Shown in pieces: positions 1 through 9,841 of a stretch of DNA of 64,000 nucleotides; the first letter of the stretch is position 1; each line of letters starts with the position of its first letter. The position numbers and the translations under genes are program-made. This DNA comes from Bacteroidota bacterium (GTDB lineage Bacteria; Bacteroidota; Bacteroidia; Chitinophagales; Saprospiraceae). A model generated the notes under the pieces. It had not been told where the DNA came from and did not search any database. It saw nothing but the letters and a program-made list of their open reading frames with translations. Where the stretch lies: the NCBI GenBank assembly GCA_020160935.1, contig JAIUPL010000016.1, forward strand, positions 87,390-151,389, written 5' to 3'.

Positions 1-2523
1 TCGGCCGTGTGGGATTTTGGCGACGGCACGCGTGATTCCAGTTGTTGTTTGTCGACAGTGGGCCATGCCTTCGAACCGGGTGTGTACAATACCTGCCTGA
101 CGATTACAAGCGCCAATGACCAGGGAGAAACCTGCACCGACTCTTCGTGCGTGCAGGTGCTGGTGGGCGATCCTTGCGATGAAGTAGGGGCCGCGCTTCA
201 ATTTCATCCCTCGGGTACCGACTGTTGTTACGACCTGAATATCAGTAATTCGGAGCCGGGCTTTTTTACCGGCATCAACATTACGCTCAGTTCGGGGAAT
301 TTTGTCAACTCCACGTTTGCGCCCGGCTGGAATATTTCCCTGAATGGCAATACAGTTTCGCTCACCCCATCCAGTGGCGGCTTTTTACCAACGGGAACGA
401 GTATTCCTGTCACCATTTGCAACCCCGGCGGAACAGGGCCATATACCGTAACGGTGTTGTTTATGTACAACGGAGAGGCTTGCAGCGTTCCGTTGAGCAT
501 GCCAGCCTGCCCCTGTTGTTCGCAAAATGCTGCTGCATTTGCACAAACTGTACACGATGAAACGAGTGTCGTAGTCGACCATGCCAACTGCAAGGCAAAG
601 TTTCAAATCGGCAATTTGCCCTGCCAGCGCGTCGACTGGATCGACTGGGGCGATCAGTCGATTAGTACCGGGCCGTTTTTCTCGGGCGCGATGCCCATGC
701 ACGCCTACACACACGGCGTTTTTTACACCATTTCATATCAGGTGTCGGAAATCAATCCGCTTACCGGGGCTGTGTGTTACCAACAAACATTTACGAAGGC
801 CATCATCCTGGATTGCGATTGTTCCTGCGGCTCGTACGATCTGGAAATCAGGTTTGGAGGCGCACAAAACCAGCCTGTGGTCTGCGGCCAGACCATTCCA
901 CTCAGTGTACACCAGAATGTATATCTGTACAGCAATTTCCAGTGTCAGGGCACCCATTGCGCACCTTCCACCCTGGTAACCTGGTCCCTGACCGGCCCTG
1001 GCAGTACCAGCCTCGGCGGTTCCGACCTGGCCATACCCGCATTTTCGGTAAGCGCCCTGACGCCGGGCAATTTTACAACGCCGGGGCTGTATACCCTGGA
1101 CATGTATGCCATTTGCGGCTTGCAGGATACCTGCCGCTGCTATCTATATTTTGATGTCGTCGATCCGTGTTGCGGTGGCGGGCCGAGCGACCCGGATCCG
1201 ATCTCGACCGAGTTTGTTTCTGTTACACCTTCCGATGAAGCCTGCTCGGTCCATTTCGACATTGGTGCGTTGCCGGAATGCTATTTTGTGGATTCCATTC
1301 AATGGGGCGACGGAACGATGTCGGTGGGTCCATTTGGGGCTGATACATCGATTGTGCATGTGTACGAGATCGAAGACACCTATGCCGTCACCTTCGATCT
1401 GGTGCAAAGTGCGCCGGGTGCTACCGGGCCATGTTTACGAAAATCGTACACCAGGGCGGTCAATCCGGTGTGCCTGATAGCCTGCCCTTGTATGGGAATC
1501 AACAATTTGGTGCTCACACCGGGGCCTGCCGGACCACCCCTGAACGTACAATGTGGAAGCGATGTAGGGTTGCCTTGCCTGCCTGGAGGCTATACACTTA
1601 CAGGAAACGTGCCTTGTGCCTGCCCCGGCGTGACGGCTCTTATTACCTGGGAATTATACGGTCCACAGGGGCTGGTGGATGCAGGTAGTGTGTTGGGCAC
1701 CCCTGCATTCAGCATCTCTTTGCCTTCCGGATATTTTTATGTGCCGGGGACGTACTCGCTGGTGCTCACCGGGCAATGTACAACCCAGATTCAATGCCCT
1801 TGCGTCATTTATTTTGTCATTACCCAACCCTGCCCGCCGCTGTGCCCTTGTGATTTTGTCGATTTTTCGACAGATGTAGCAGCAGGTTTTTCCTACACCC
1901 ATTCATTTTTAAACTGTGTGTATTGTTTCAAAGGCAATCAACTGGGCCCTTGCGACATGGTGCAATGGAAAATCGACAACAACCCATACAGTGCCCCGAT
2001 CGTGGGAACCCAGTCTTACTGCTTCAATTTCACCACGGGCGGGCTTCACACCATCAAAATGCTTGTTACCCGTAAAAAAGGTGTCAACCTGATTTGTGAA
2101 ATACTGGAATTTACCCAAAACATATCGGTAAACTGCCTGCCACTTGTCGTTACCAATCCTATTCCGGTGTCTTCAAGGCCGAGGCAGTACATCCCAGGTA
2201 CGGGCATCCCGCCACGTCCGCTAACGCCGGCTGTTCCCGCTGAGCGTAGCCGAACGGAGCAGTCTTTGGCAATCCGTCCCGCACTCCGCGTCATTCCCAA
2301 CCCCAATACCGGCGTATTCATGGCAGAATTGTCGGAGCCAGCCCCTGCAAATACGCAGTACAGGATTGTCTCTTTGACCGGGCAGGCATGGCAAACAGGC
2401 ATCATCCCGGAGGGTGCCCGACAACAAAATGTGGAGGCCGGCGACTTGCCCAACGGGCTTTATTTCCTGCAATTGCTGGTGAACGGACAGGTACTGACAG
2501 TGGAAAAACTGATTAAACAATAA
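1..2523 (+). CDS. Secreted PKD-domain protein with T9SS sorting domain (5' truncated by window)
   Basis: The frame is open from the first base. The first codons read SAVWDFGDGT, the core of a PKD domain, so the real start lies upstream of the window. Further PKD-like cores follow (WIDWGDQS near residue 212, IQWGDGT near 430). They alternate with Cys-rich joints (CDCSCG near 270, CPCMG near 492, CPPLCPC near 610), giving a repeated modular ectodomain probably held by disulfides. From about residue 760 there is a Pro/Arg linker and then PNPNTGVF and LPNGLYFLQL, the hallmark of a type A T9SS C-terminal sorting domain, so the protein should be exported and attached at the cell surface. The next gene starts close behind on the same strand and is also a T9SS cargo, so the two are probably co-transcribed. 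The binding function is unknown. Confidence 0.85.
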   Translation, partial: SAVWDFGDGTRDSSCCLSTVGHAFEPGVYNTCLTITSANDQGETCTDSSCVQVLVGDPCDEVGAALQFHPSGTDCCYDLNISNSEPGFFTGINITLSSGNFVNSTFAPGWNISLNGNTVSLTPSSGGFLPTGTSIPVTICNPGGTGPYTVTVLFMYNGEACSVPLSMPACPCCSQNAAAFAQTVHDETSVVVDHANCKAKFQIGNLPCQRVDWIDWGDQSISTGPFFSGAMPMHAYTHGVFYTISYQVSEINPLTGAVCYQQTFTKAIILDCDCSCGSYDLEIRFGGAQNQPVVCGQTIPLSVHQNVYLYSNFQCQGTHCAPSTLVTWSLTGPGSTSLGGSDLAIPAFSVSALTPGNFTTPGLYTLDMYAICGLQDTCRCYLYFDVVDPCCGGGPSDPDPISTEFVSVTPSDEACSVHFDIGALPECYFVDSIQWGDGTMSVGPFGADTSIVHVYEIEDTYAVTFDLVQSAPGATGPCLRKSYTRAVNPVCLIACPCMGINNLVLTPGPAGPPLNVQCGSDVGLPCLPGGYTLTGNVPCACPGVTALITWELYGPQGLVDAGSVLGTPAFSISLPSGYFYVPGTYSLVLTGQCTTQIQCPCVIYFVITQPCPPLCPCDFVDFSTDVAAGFSYTHSFLNCVYCFKGNQLGPCDMVQWKIDNNPYSAPIVGTQSYCFNFTTGGLHTIKMLVTRKKGVNLICEILEFTQNISVNCLPLVVTNPIPVSSRPRQYIPGTGIPPRPLTPAVPAERSRTEQSLAIRPALRVIPNPNTGVFMAELSEPAPANTQYRIVSLTGQAWQTGIIPEGARQQNVEAGDLPNGLYFLQLLVNGQVLTVEKLIKQ

Positions 2524-2550
2524 CAAACAATGCACCTTTCCTCACGAAAC

Positions 2551-5500
2551 ATGAAATTCACTCTAATCATCACCATTTTTTTATTCCTGAATCTCCACAA
2601 CTTGCAGGCACAATGGCAGGAGAAACCTTCGCCGGTTGGCGGCTATTCGCTTTCCCTGGCCGAGCAGAACGGGGTATTGTTTTCGGCCAGTTACAGCCAC
2701 GTTTTTCGCTCGTTCGACGGCGAAATTTGGTCGAGGGTAGATGAACTGCCTTACGAGGATAACTTCAACCGAAACTACCAGTTAAAAACGGATGGCAATC
2801 GTCTGTATGCAGTCTGGTATGAAGCCTTTGCCAATCCCACCCGGGTGTTGGCGGTGTATTACACGGAAGACGCCGGCGAGCACTGGCAGGAGTACCCTGT
2901 GCAGCCCAACACCGCACGAATATTCTTTTTTGGCGGGCGGATTTTCTGGCTGCATGACGACAATCGCCTGTTTTCTGTCGGAAATGATGGCCAGGAGTTT
3001 TCTTGGTCGGGGATCTTGCCCAACAAATTTTTTGATCTGGACATGCGACATGACACCCTATTCCTGTTGTCGTCATACGCCTTATCCATTTCTACGGATA
3101 CCGGCAGCACCTGGACGCCTTTGTTTGCAGGTTTTCAGGTTTCCACTGAAGCGCCCGAAACAGAGTTGTACACCGTAGGCCCTAATCTGATGATCTGCTC
3201 CTGGCTGGTGGAATCGGTATGTACCGAAGTAGGTCAAAATTTCATACCTATAGAGCCGCAACACATATACGGGCGTTACTATGATATGGTTGAGTTTCAT
3301 GGAAAACTGTACGGCGCCCGATCCGTTGAAATAGAAGTGTCATCCGATGGCGGCTTGCACTGGGAATCTGATAACAGCATACCGGCGCTGGCGTTTTTAG
3401 TGCGGGGCGATACGCTCTGGGCAGGCAGTTTTGACGGTATTTTCCGAACAACCGATGGCGAGCACTGGACTTTTTGCAGCAAAAATATCCTTGGCCCGTA
3501 CAATGGCGCCATGTCGGAGGTGCTGGCTTTCGATGGCGGCATGGCGGTATTGTCTCCCAGCGACGTCCTGTATGTGAGCCGCGACAATGGCCAGACCTTC
3601 GATTTTGTGACCTTCGGCGCCCACGGCCCCCTGATCGCTACCGACAACGGCTATGTACTCGCCTCGCCCTGGCGCTATCACCTGTCCGACGGCGTGCTGG
3701 ACACGATTACCATCCCCGGCATTTCTGAATACTACTATTACAACTACACGTATGGCGAGGGGCAATTGCTGGCCACTCGCGATTATATGAGCAGGTTCTG
3801 GCGTTCGCTCGACGGTGGCACTACCTGGGATTCCATTCCGCTGGGAACGACCGAAATTCCGGGTACTTCGGGGATTTACAATGGCCGTTATGTACTTACT
3901 TTCCCATCTACGGGCGAGGTCAGGGTATCCGACGATATGGGGCAAACCTGGAGCAATTTTACGACAGGCCTGTCGGGAGATGACACGTTCAATGTGTATA
4001 AAACCCTGTACCAGACGGGTGACGGGCTCATGCTGAAGGCCGGCGATTCGACGTATCGCTACACGCCCGGCGGCTGGCAGGGCTGGTCGGCCAAAACAGT
4101 GACCTGGACTGGCGGCGACGGAGTGTCCTTCGGGTGGGCGCAGCAGCCCGGACCGCAACTGTGGATGCGGAGTAATGATGGCTCCGTGATAGCCCGGTTC
4201 GAGGATTCCAATCCTTCCCTGAATTTATCCCTGCCCCTGTCGTACCACGACCACGTATTGTACGGCATTGGCGTGTCGGCAGTATCAAATGTGCCTTATC
4301 CCGTCATCTACAGCCTGCCGGTGGCAGGCACCAACGGCATCGTGTCGGGGCACGTTTTTGTAGACGCCAACAGCAATGGCGTATTTGACCCCGACGAAGC
4401 GCCGCTCGCCAGCAGCCTGGTTTCGGCCAAAGTGCTGAGCGCCACCACCAGCACCAACAGCGCCGGGATTTATTCTTTTTTGGCGTGGCAACCCAACGAT
4501 ACCATCCGGGCCCAACTGCCTTCGCCGCACTACACTTCGCAGCCGGCCTACCACATCGTCGGGCAGTCGGGCTCGGGGTTGGATTTTGCCATGCAACCCG
4601 TACCCGATGCGCAGGATTACACCATTCATGCCACGCCCCATTTTGTTTTCCGGCCGGGTTTTACCACCGATATTACGCTGACCTGCAGCAATCCGGGCAC
4701 TGTAAACGCCGCATTGACGGTGAAAGCGGTGATGCCTGATTTTATGAACTTTGAAACGGCCACACCCCTGCCGGATATGATCGATGGCGACTCATTGGTG
4801 TGGAATTTGTCCGGCATTCCGTCTTTGGGCAGCAGCGCTATCTTGGTGACCGTCAAAACGGAAACATCGGCGGTGTTAAATACGCCGTTCGATATCCATA
4901 CTGAAATTGGCCCCGTCGCCACCGACCTGAACCCTGCCGACAATACCAGTATCATCCACGATCTGGTGACGGGCTCCTTCGACCCCAACGACAAGGCGGT
5001 TTTTCCGGAATCTCTTACACCTGAGCAATTGAGCGCAGGCGCTACGCTGACCTACCGCGTGCGTTTTCAGAACACCGGCACATTCCCGGCGGCTTTTGTG
5101 CGGGTACTCGACACGCTTTCCAACGACCTGGATATCAGCACTTTGCGCGTGCTTTCTTCCAGCCACCCGATGACCTGGCAGTTGCGGGAAAACAGAATCC
5201 TGGATTTCTTTTTCGACAATATCAACTTGCCCGACAGCAACAGCAACGAGCCGGGCAGCCACGGATTTGTGCTGTTTTCGATTCAGGCGCGGGCCGGGCT
5301 TCCCATCGGTACGACAGTTCCCAACCAGGCAGTGATTTACTTCGATTTCAATGTGCCGGTATTTACCAATGTGGCTGAAATGCTGGTGAAGCAGTTGGTG
5401 GGAACGGGGTCTGTTTCTTTGGGCACGGCCGGAATACGCCTCGCGCCCAACCCTGCTTCAAACATGGTGCGGGTGTTGTGGGAGGAAAAAACGGAGGCGA

Positions 5501-5664
5501 GCAGGCTTCTTCAGTTGTTTGATGTGCGCGGGCAGATGGTGCTGGAAAAAACGGTCGGCGTGGGTGCGGACAGTTGTGTTTTGGATGTATCGGCCTTGCC
5601 AGCGGGGGCGTATGTGGTGAAGGTGGCGGGCAAGGAAGGGGCGGCGTGGTTGGTGAAGAAGTGA
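2551..5664 (+). CDS. Secreted BNR-propeller/SdrB-like protein with T9SS sorting domain
   Basis: I start it at ATG 2551 (MKFTLIITIFLFLNLHNLQA), which gives a clean signal peptide; an in-frame ATG 2530 would add seven unhelpful residues. The first 550 residues carry repeated Asp-box/BNR-like cores (TTDGEHWT, SRDNGQTF, SLDGGTTWDS, SDDMGQTWS), suggesting a beta-propeller of the sialidase/photosystem-assembly type. Near residue 600, VFVDANSNGVFDPDEAP is an SdrD-B/Cna-like Ca-binding module. Near residue 810, GSFDPNDKAVFPE opens a conserved module common in large Bacteroidota surface proteins. The end (APNPASNMVRVLWEE ... LPAGAYVVKV) is a type A T9SS sorting domain. No catalytic residues for a sialidase can be claimed. 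The stop codon TGA is the first base group of a GTGAGAG octamer tract. Confidence 0.85.
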   Translation: MKFTLIITIFLFLNLHNLQAQWQEKPSPVGGYSLSLAEQNGVLFSASYSHVFRSFDGEIWSRVDELPYEDNFNRNYQLKTDGNRLYAVWYEAFANPTRVLAVYYTEDAGEHWQEYPVQPNTARIFFFGGRIFWLHDDNRLFSVGNDGQEFSWSGILPNKFFDLDMRHDTLFLLSSYALSISTDTGSTWTPLFAGFQVSTEAPETELYTVGPNLMICSWLVESVCTEVGQNFIPIEPQHIYGRYYDMVEFHGKLYGARSVEIEVSSDGGLHWESDNSIPALAFLVRGDTLWAGSFDGIFRTTDGEHWTFCSKNILGPYNGAMSEVLAFDGGMAVLSPSDVLYVSRDNGQTFDFVTFGAHGPLIATDNGYVLASPWRYHLSDGVLDTITIPGISEYYYYNYTYGEGQLLATRDYMSRFWRSLDGGTTWDSIPLGTTEIPGTSGIYNGRYVLTFPSTGEVRVSDDMGQTWSNFTTGLSGDDTFNVYKTLYQTGDGLMLKAGDSTYRYTPGGWQGWSAKTVTWTGGDGVSFGWAQQPGPQLWMRSNDGSVIARFEDSNPSLNLSLPLSYHDHVLYGIGVSAVSNVPYPVIYSLPVAGTNGIVSGHVFVDANSNGVFDPDEAPLASSLVSAKVLSATTSTNSAGIYSFLAWQPNDTIRAQLPSPHYTSQPAYHIVGQSGSGLDFAMQPVPDAQDYTIHATPHFVFRPGFTTDITLTCSNPGTVNAALTVKAVMPDFMNFETATPLPDMIDGDSLVWNLSGIPSLGSSAILVTVKTETSAVLNTPFDIHTEIGPVATDLNPADNTSIIHDLVTGSFDPNDKAVFPESLTPEQLSAGATLTYRVRFQNTGTFPAAFVRVLDTLSNDLDISTLRVLSSSHPMTWQLRENRILDFFFDNINLPDSNSNEPGSHGFVLFSIQARAGLPIGTTVPNQAVIYFDFNVPVFTNVAEMLVKQLVGTGSVSLGTAGIRLAPNPASNMVRVLWEEKTEASRLLQLFDVRGQMVLEKTVGVGADSCVLDVSALPAGAYVVKVAGKEGAAWLVKK

Positions 5665-5702
5665 GAGAGTGAGAGAGTGAGAGGGTGAGAGGGTGAGAGA
5701 GT
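5662..5702. repeat. GTGAGAG octamer tract
   Basis: Five to six tandem copies of an 8-base unit (AGTGAGAG/GGTGAGAG) begin at the TGA stop codon of the preceding gene. The same word recurs at 25981-26012, 31903-31917, 32034-32040, 47056-47090 and 63897-64000, each time at a gene end or in a gap. Confidence 0.8.
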
Positions 5703-5755
5703 GTGCTGCTTTCAAATAACAAAATTCTTAGCAGCCTGAAACCGCCATGCCCCGC

Positions 5756-5845
5756 CTTGTCCTCCTGACGGGAACCGTCCGCTCTACGAGGGGACAATAC
5801 GTTGATACGAGCCGTAGAGTGGACGGTTCCCGTCAGGAAGACAAG
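5756..5845. repeat. Long inverted repeat with GTAGAGT core
   Basis: Two 32-bp arms (5756-5787 and 5814-5845) match at 30 positions and enclose a 26-bp loop. The inner end of the arms contains the word GTAGAGT, which recurs in other palindromes of the window. It lies between two genes read in the same direction and has no U-tract typical of an intrinsic terminator. Confidence 0.85.
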
Positions 5846-5993
5846 GGGAGCACGACAGCGTTTCTGGCTGCGAAAATCAAAGGAAATTTGCCTCAGTCTT
5901 TCCTGCAAAAATTCAAATTGAGCCGTGTTCATCTCAAAACTCCCAAACTCCTCTTAGTTTTACCCAAGAAACGCGCCGACCACAACACGGCCT

Positions 5994-8990
5994 ATGACCC
6001 GATTTCCAAAGGGACTATTGCTGGCAACCTGTATTTTCCTGCATGTTGCAACCACGCTGTTTGCCCAGCACCCCGCCTGGCGGCCCTACACCACGGCCGA
6101 CGGGCTGCCGGGCAATGAGGTGTATGGCTTGTTGCAGGACAGCCGGGGGTTTATGTGGTTTACCACCAATGTCGGCATTTGCCGCTTCAACGGATACGAG
6201 TTCAGTCGCCCGGCAGATACCAGCGCCTATGCCGGCAACGAAGCCTTTCGCATGGCGGAAGACCCGCAGGGGCGCATCTGGTTCAACCGGCTCGATGCCT
6301 CGGTGTGGATGGTGGAAAACGACACGGTGCGGGCCTGGAAATACAACTACATCATCGAGCGGCTACGCGGCAAATTTTCCAGTTTGGGCGACCTGGTCAT
6401 CGACCGACAGGGAACGGCGTGGATTCAGTTGCCTACGCTCGGCATCCTCGTCGTACAGGCCGATGGAACACAGCGGACCATCAGCGCGGCCAAGGGCGCA
6501 TTTGTATTTACAGAGGTGGAAAACAGGCTGATTTCCAGTACGGTAACGCCCTTCGCCGCTACCCTGAGACACTACGTGTTCGAACAAGTGCATACCATGC
6601 CGTTGTATCAATGGCGTGAAAATGCCCTGCACTTAGCCGGGAAAGTAGTCATTCCACAAACGCAGTGGGAAAAATCGATTTACTATGGCGCCTGGCGGCT
6701 CCACAATGGGGATATTCTGCTCAATACAGCCCAAACCTTTTGCCTGTATCGCGACAAAAAGATTGTTCGCCCGTGGATTTGCGATGTAGCAGCCGGTCAA
6801 ATTTTTGAGGACCGGGATGGAAGCATTCTGCTGTCGTCGCTGGGCGCGGGCACGTCGGGGCTGCTGCATTTCGCTTCGATCGATCATTTTCAACGCAATG
6901 AATACAGCATTTTGCTGCCCGGACACAGCGTATCTAATGCCTTGCGCGACCGGGAAGGGGGCTGGTGGGCCACTACGACCGATGCGGGGATTTTTTATTG
7001 TAAAAATCCAGAAATGGGCATTTTTGATCAAAGTTCCGGGTTGGCCTCCCATGTGGTACAAAGCATCACCACCGATGGAAAAGAGACGGTTTTTGCCAGT
7101 TTGAGGCCCAAAAGTATCCATGTTATTCATGCACGTTCCGGCGCTGTTTCTTCCCTGCCGCTGCCTCCATTTCGAAATAATTCGAATAGTTCCCTGGTGC
7201 GATTCGACCCGCAAACAGGCCGTTTGTGGTACAATCCATTTCTGTCTAATTATAAAAACGGTGTCTGGAAAAACGCAACTTTTACGCTCCCGCATGTAAA
7301 AAAACGCTTCCCGATCGATGCCAAAAAAATAACTCAAGGCCCTGTTGATGGCCGATGGTGGGTCAGTGCTTTTGCCGATTTTTTTTCCGTAGATCCTGTT
7401 TCCGGAGATGTAGTAAGATACCGATCCGATACCCTGGAGTACTGGCGTACCCATGCGGTGGCGCAGGATTTTGAGGGAAACATCTGGGTAGCCACTGACC
7501 GCGCCGGATTACAGTGCTGGAAACACGACCACTACGAGCCGCCGACGTTTCAGCATCCTGCGCTGCGGCATTCCGTGCGCTTGGTGGAAGTATTGCCCGA
7601 TAGCACGCTGTTGCTTTCGTTGCGGGGCCAGGGACTACTAATGCGCCACAAAAACGGGCAATTTACTCACCTGACTACGCAAAACGGACTGAGTACCGAC
7701 TGGATCAGCGAACTCGACATTACGCCGGAAGGTGTCATTTATGCCTGCTCCAATGCAGGGCTGAATATCATCCGCCGAAACCCAAACGGAACCTATCGGA
7801 TCGACATCATCGGGGTGCGGGACGGCTTGCCCTCCAACCAGGTGAACGATGTGACCTGGCTGAACGATGCGCTTTGGATCGCCACCGATCAGGGCATTGC
7901 CGTACTCAGCGGCAAACCCGCGCCGACGCCCATGCCGGCGCCACAACTGGAACATTTTAAGGTAAATGGCCGCCCCAGCCCTTTGCCCGACAGTATTTGT
8001 ACCCTGCACCACACGGAGAACAATCTGGTGCTTCACTTTTTCAGCCTGCACTATCGTTCCAGCGGGGATATTCTGTACAGGTATCGACTGTTGGGAACCG
8101 ACACGACATTTTTGTACACGCGCAGTCCGGAAGTAAATTTTCCCGGGCTCCCTCCCGGCAGGTACACTTTTGAAGTGCAGGCGCAAACGGAGGAGGGCGG
8201 CTGGAGTGCGGCCGGTCGCTGGGTGTTCGATATCCGGCCGCCGTGGTGGAAAACTGCCTGGTTTTTTGCGCTGATAGCAGCCTTGCTGTTGGCAGCGGCG
8301 CTGTTGCTATATCGAAACCAGGTTCGGCGTATCCAGCAGGATGCCGCTGTGCGGGAAAAAGTGCGCGAACTGGAAAGCGCGGCGCTGCGGGCACAAATGA
8401 ACCCGCATTTTATTTTCAATTGCCTGCAAGCCATTCAGTCGTTTATCCTGCGCAACGAACGGGAGGAGGCCACCCGCTACCTCGCGCGTTTTGCCAAACT
8501 CATTCGCCTCACCCTGCACGCCTCGGTGGACGGCACGCATACGCTGGCTGAAGAAATTACCATGCTGGAAAATTACCTGCTGCTGGAACAAATGCGCTTT
8601 AAGGGTCAGTTCGATTTCGAGATACACCTTACACCCGAAACCGACCCGGAAAACATTCAATTGCCGCCCTTGCTCGTGCAGCCTTTTGTGGAAAATGCGG
8701 TTATCCACGGGCTCCAGCAGCGCGAATCAGGCGGTAAGGTGACGATCGTTTTTTCCAAAAAACAGAATAGCCTGGCAGTCAGCATCAGCGACAATGGCAG
8801 CGGATTCGAGGCCACCACAACGACAGAAGCAAAGCCGCACCATTCGGTCGGCATGATGCTGACGCAAAAGCGGCTGGATATGCTGGCGGGTGCAGGGAAA
8901 ATCGGGGCAACGCGGCTGCGCCGGGAAACCTTGCTGGATGCGGATGGGGCTGTGGCCGGAGCAAGGGTGGAATTTGAAATACCGGTGTAA
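5994..8990 (+). CDS. Two-component-propeller sensor histidine kinase (LytS/YehU-type kinase domain)
   Basis: A 998-residue sensor kinase. An N-terminal signal peptide (LLLATCIFLHVATTLFAQ) leads into about 620 residues of periplasmic propeller with regulator-propeller repeats (GLPGNEVYGLLQDSRGFMWF, DGLPSNQVNDVTWLNDALW). A Y_Y_Y-type Ig-like domain follows (about 650-750), then one membrane helix (about 755-775) and a His_kinase/HATPase_c module. The phosphoacceptor is His805 in AQMNPHFIFNCLQAIQ; the ATP-binding N-box is VQPFVENAVIHG and the G1 box is DNGSGF. This class normally signals to a LytTR response regulator and senses surface glycans or envelope states, but no regulator gene lies nearby, so its partner is elsewhere. 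It is convergent with the ribosomal-protein cluster downstream. Confidence 0.93.
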   Translation: MTRFPKGLLLATCIFLHVATTLFAQHPAWRPYTTADGLPGNEVYGLLQDSRGFMWFTTNVGICRFNGYEFSRPADTSAYAGNEAFRMAEDPQGRIWFNRLDASVWMVENDTVRAWKYNYIIERLRGKFSSLGDLVIDRQGTAWIQLPTLGILVVQADGTQRTISAAKGAFVFTEVENRLISSTVTPFAATLRHYVFEQVHTMPLYQWRENALHLAGKVVIPQTQWEKSIYYGAWRLHNGDILLNTAQTFCLYRDKKIVRPWICDVAAGQIFEDRDGSILLSSLGAGTSGLLHFASIDHFQRNEYSILLPGHSVSNALRDREGGWWATTTDAGIFYCKNPEMGIFDQSSGLASHVVQSITTDGKETVFASLRPKSIHVIHARSGAVSSLPLPPFRNNSNSSLVRFDPQTGRLWYNPFLSNYKNGVWKNATFTLPHVKKRFPIDAKKITQGPVDGRWWVSAFADFFSVDPVSGDVVRYRSDTLEYWRTHAVAQDFEGNIWVATDRAGLQCWKHDHYEPPTFQHPALRHSVRLVEVLPDSTLLLSLRGQGLLMRHKNGQFTHLTTQNGLSTDWISELDITPEGVIYACSNAGLNIIRRNPNGTYRIDIIGVRDGLPSNQVNDVTWLNDALWIATDQGIAVLSGKPAPTPMPAPQLEHFKVNGRPSPLPDSICTLHHTENNLVLHFFSLHYRSSGDILYRYRLLGTDTTFLYTRSPEVNFPGLPPGRYTFEVQAQTEEGGWSAAGRWVFDIRPPWWKTAWFFALIAALLLAAALLLYRNQVRRIQQDAAVREKVRELESAALRAQMNPHFIFNCLQAIQSFILRNEREEATRYLARFAKLIRLTLHASVDGTHTLAEEITMLENYLLLEQMRFKGQFDFEIHLTPETDPENIQLPPLLVQPFVENAVIHGLQQRESGGKVTIVFSKKQNSLAVSISDNGSGFEATTTTEAKPHHSVGMMLTQKRLDMLAGAGKIGATRLRRETLLDADGAVAGARVEFEIPV

Positions 8991-8997
8991 GGGCGGA

Positions 8998-9039
8998 AGT
9001 CGACAGTTGGTAGTCGACAGTCAACAGTCGGCAGTCGAT
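8998..9039. repeat. Six tandem AGTCGAC-type heptamers
   Basis: Six successive 7-base units (AGTCGAC, AGTTGGT, AGTCGAC, AGTCAAC, AGTCGGC, AGTCGAT) start eight bases after the kinase stop codon. The period is exactly 7 while the letters drift, as in the other heptamer tracts of this window. Confidence 0.85.
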
Positions 9040-9063
9040 GGCTCGATTACCTATCAGAAAGTA

Positions 9064-9257
9064 GTCAACTCTACGCCTTGTGCCCTTTGTGAAACCGTTG
9101 TATCCGTTGTGGTTAAATTTTTGTCCACGAAGAGGTCAACTCTACGCCTTGTGCCCTTTGTGAAACCTTTGTGTCCGTTGTGGTTAAATTTTTGTCCACG
9201 AAGAGGTCAACTCTACGCCTTGTGTCCATGGTGTCCGTTGTGGTTAAATTTTTTACC
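9064..9257. repeat. 71-bp tandem direct repeat, about 2.7 copies
   Basis: Copies begin at 9064, 9135 and 9206 (exact 71-bp spacing). Each opens with GTCAACTCTACGCCTTGTG and contains CCGTTGTGGTTAAATTT and TTGTCCACGAAGAG. GTTGTGGTTAAA and CTCTACG also occur in other palindromes (14334-14432; 50204-50321). The repeat fills the gap between two convergent genes. The remaining bases to 9351 show nothing else recognisable. Confidence 0.9.
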
Positions 9258-9351
9258 ACTTAGAGTGTGCTGCCCCAAAAACAAAAACGGGGGAAAAGCG
9301 CGCTTGCGCCTTAGCCCCGTTTAGTCTGATAAAGCCCTGATTTACAGGCTC

Positions 9352-9531
9352 TTATTTTACATCAGCAAAGAAATCTTTCACTTTGTCTTTGTGAACGATC
9401 ATTTGCTTGTAGGTGTATTTACCCGTAACCGGATCTTTAACGGCTTTCACCACTTTCACGTGGTCTTTACCGGAACCTGCGTTGGCGGCACGTTGTGCTA
9501 CACGGGCGTTTTTAGAAACTTTCTTTGCCAT
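9352..9531 (-). CDS. DUF4295 small basic protein of the L28-L33 cluster
   Basis: A 59-residue Lys-rich protein starting MAKKVSKNARVAQRAANAG and ending HKDKVKDFFADVK, which matches the Bacteroidota DUF4295 family. It is too short for a usual ORF cut-off. It lies 54 bp downstream of rpmG in the same direction, the standard Bacteroidota order rpmB-rpmG-DUF4295. A ribosome-associated role is inferred from this linkage and its basic charge; the biochemical function is not known. From memory, ftsY commonly follows in relatives; here the cluster ends in repeats instead. Confidence 0.9.
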   Translation of the reverse strand: MAKKVSKNARVAQRAANAGSGKDHVKVVKAVKDPVTGKYTYKQMIVHKDKVKDFFADVK

Positions 9532-9585
9532 AATTCCTTAATATGAAGGAGTTGAAAGAGTGGGTGAGCTGGATGTGGGTGTCGC

Positions 9586-9774
9586 TTACTTGATTTCGCG
9601 GTGCACCGTGTATTTGCGCATGATGGGGTTGTATTTTTTCAACTCCATACGATCCGGCGTGTTTTTGCGGTTTTTCTGCGTGATGTAACGCGAAGTGCCG
9701 GGCAGGCCGCTTGTTTTGTGCTCCGTGCATTCCAGAATCACCTGGATGCGGTTGCCTTTACTTTTCTTTGCCAT
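9586..9774 (-). CDS. rpmG: 50S ribosomal protein L33
   Basis: 62 residues, the normal length for L33. [19 protein letters not shown] and the end [11 protein letters not shown] fit the family. A single Cys is present and no CxxC pair is complete, so it is the zinc-independent type. It is the middle gene of the rpmB-rpmG-DUF4295 operon on the minus strand and is part of the large ribosomal subunit near the E site. Confidence 0.96.
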   Translation of the reverse strand: MAKKSKGNRIQVILECTEHKTSGLPGTSRYITQKNRKNTPDRMELKKYNPIMRKYTVHREIK

Positions 9775-9841
9775 GGGTAATGAACTTTATATGCTGAATT
9801 CCTGCTCGCAGCAGGAGGGCAAATTTGAATGAATGTTTTGC

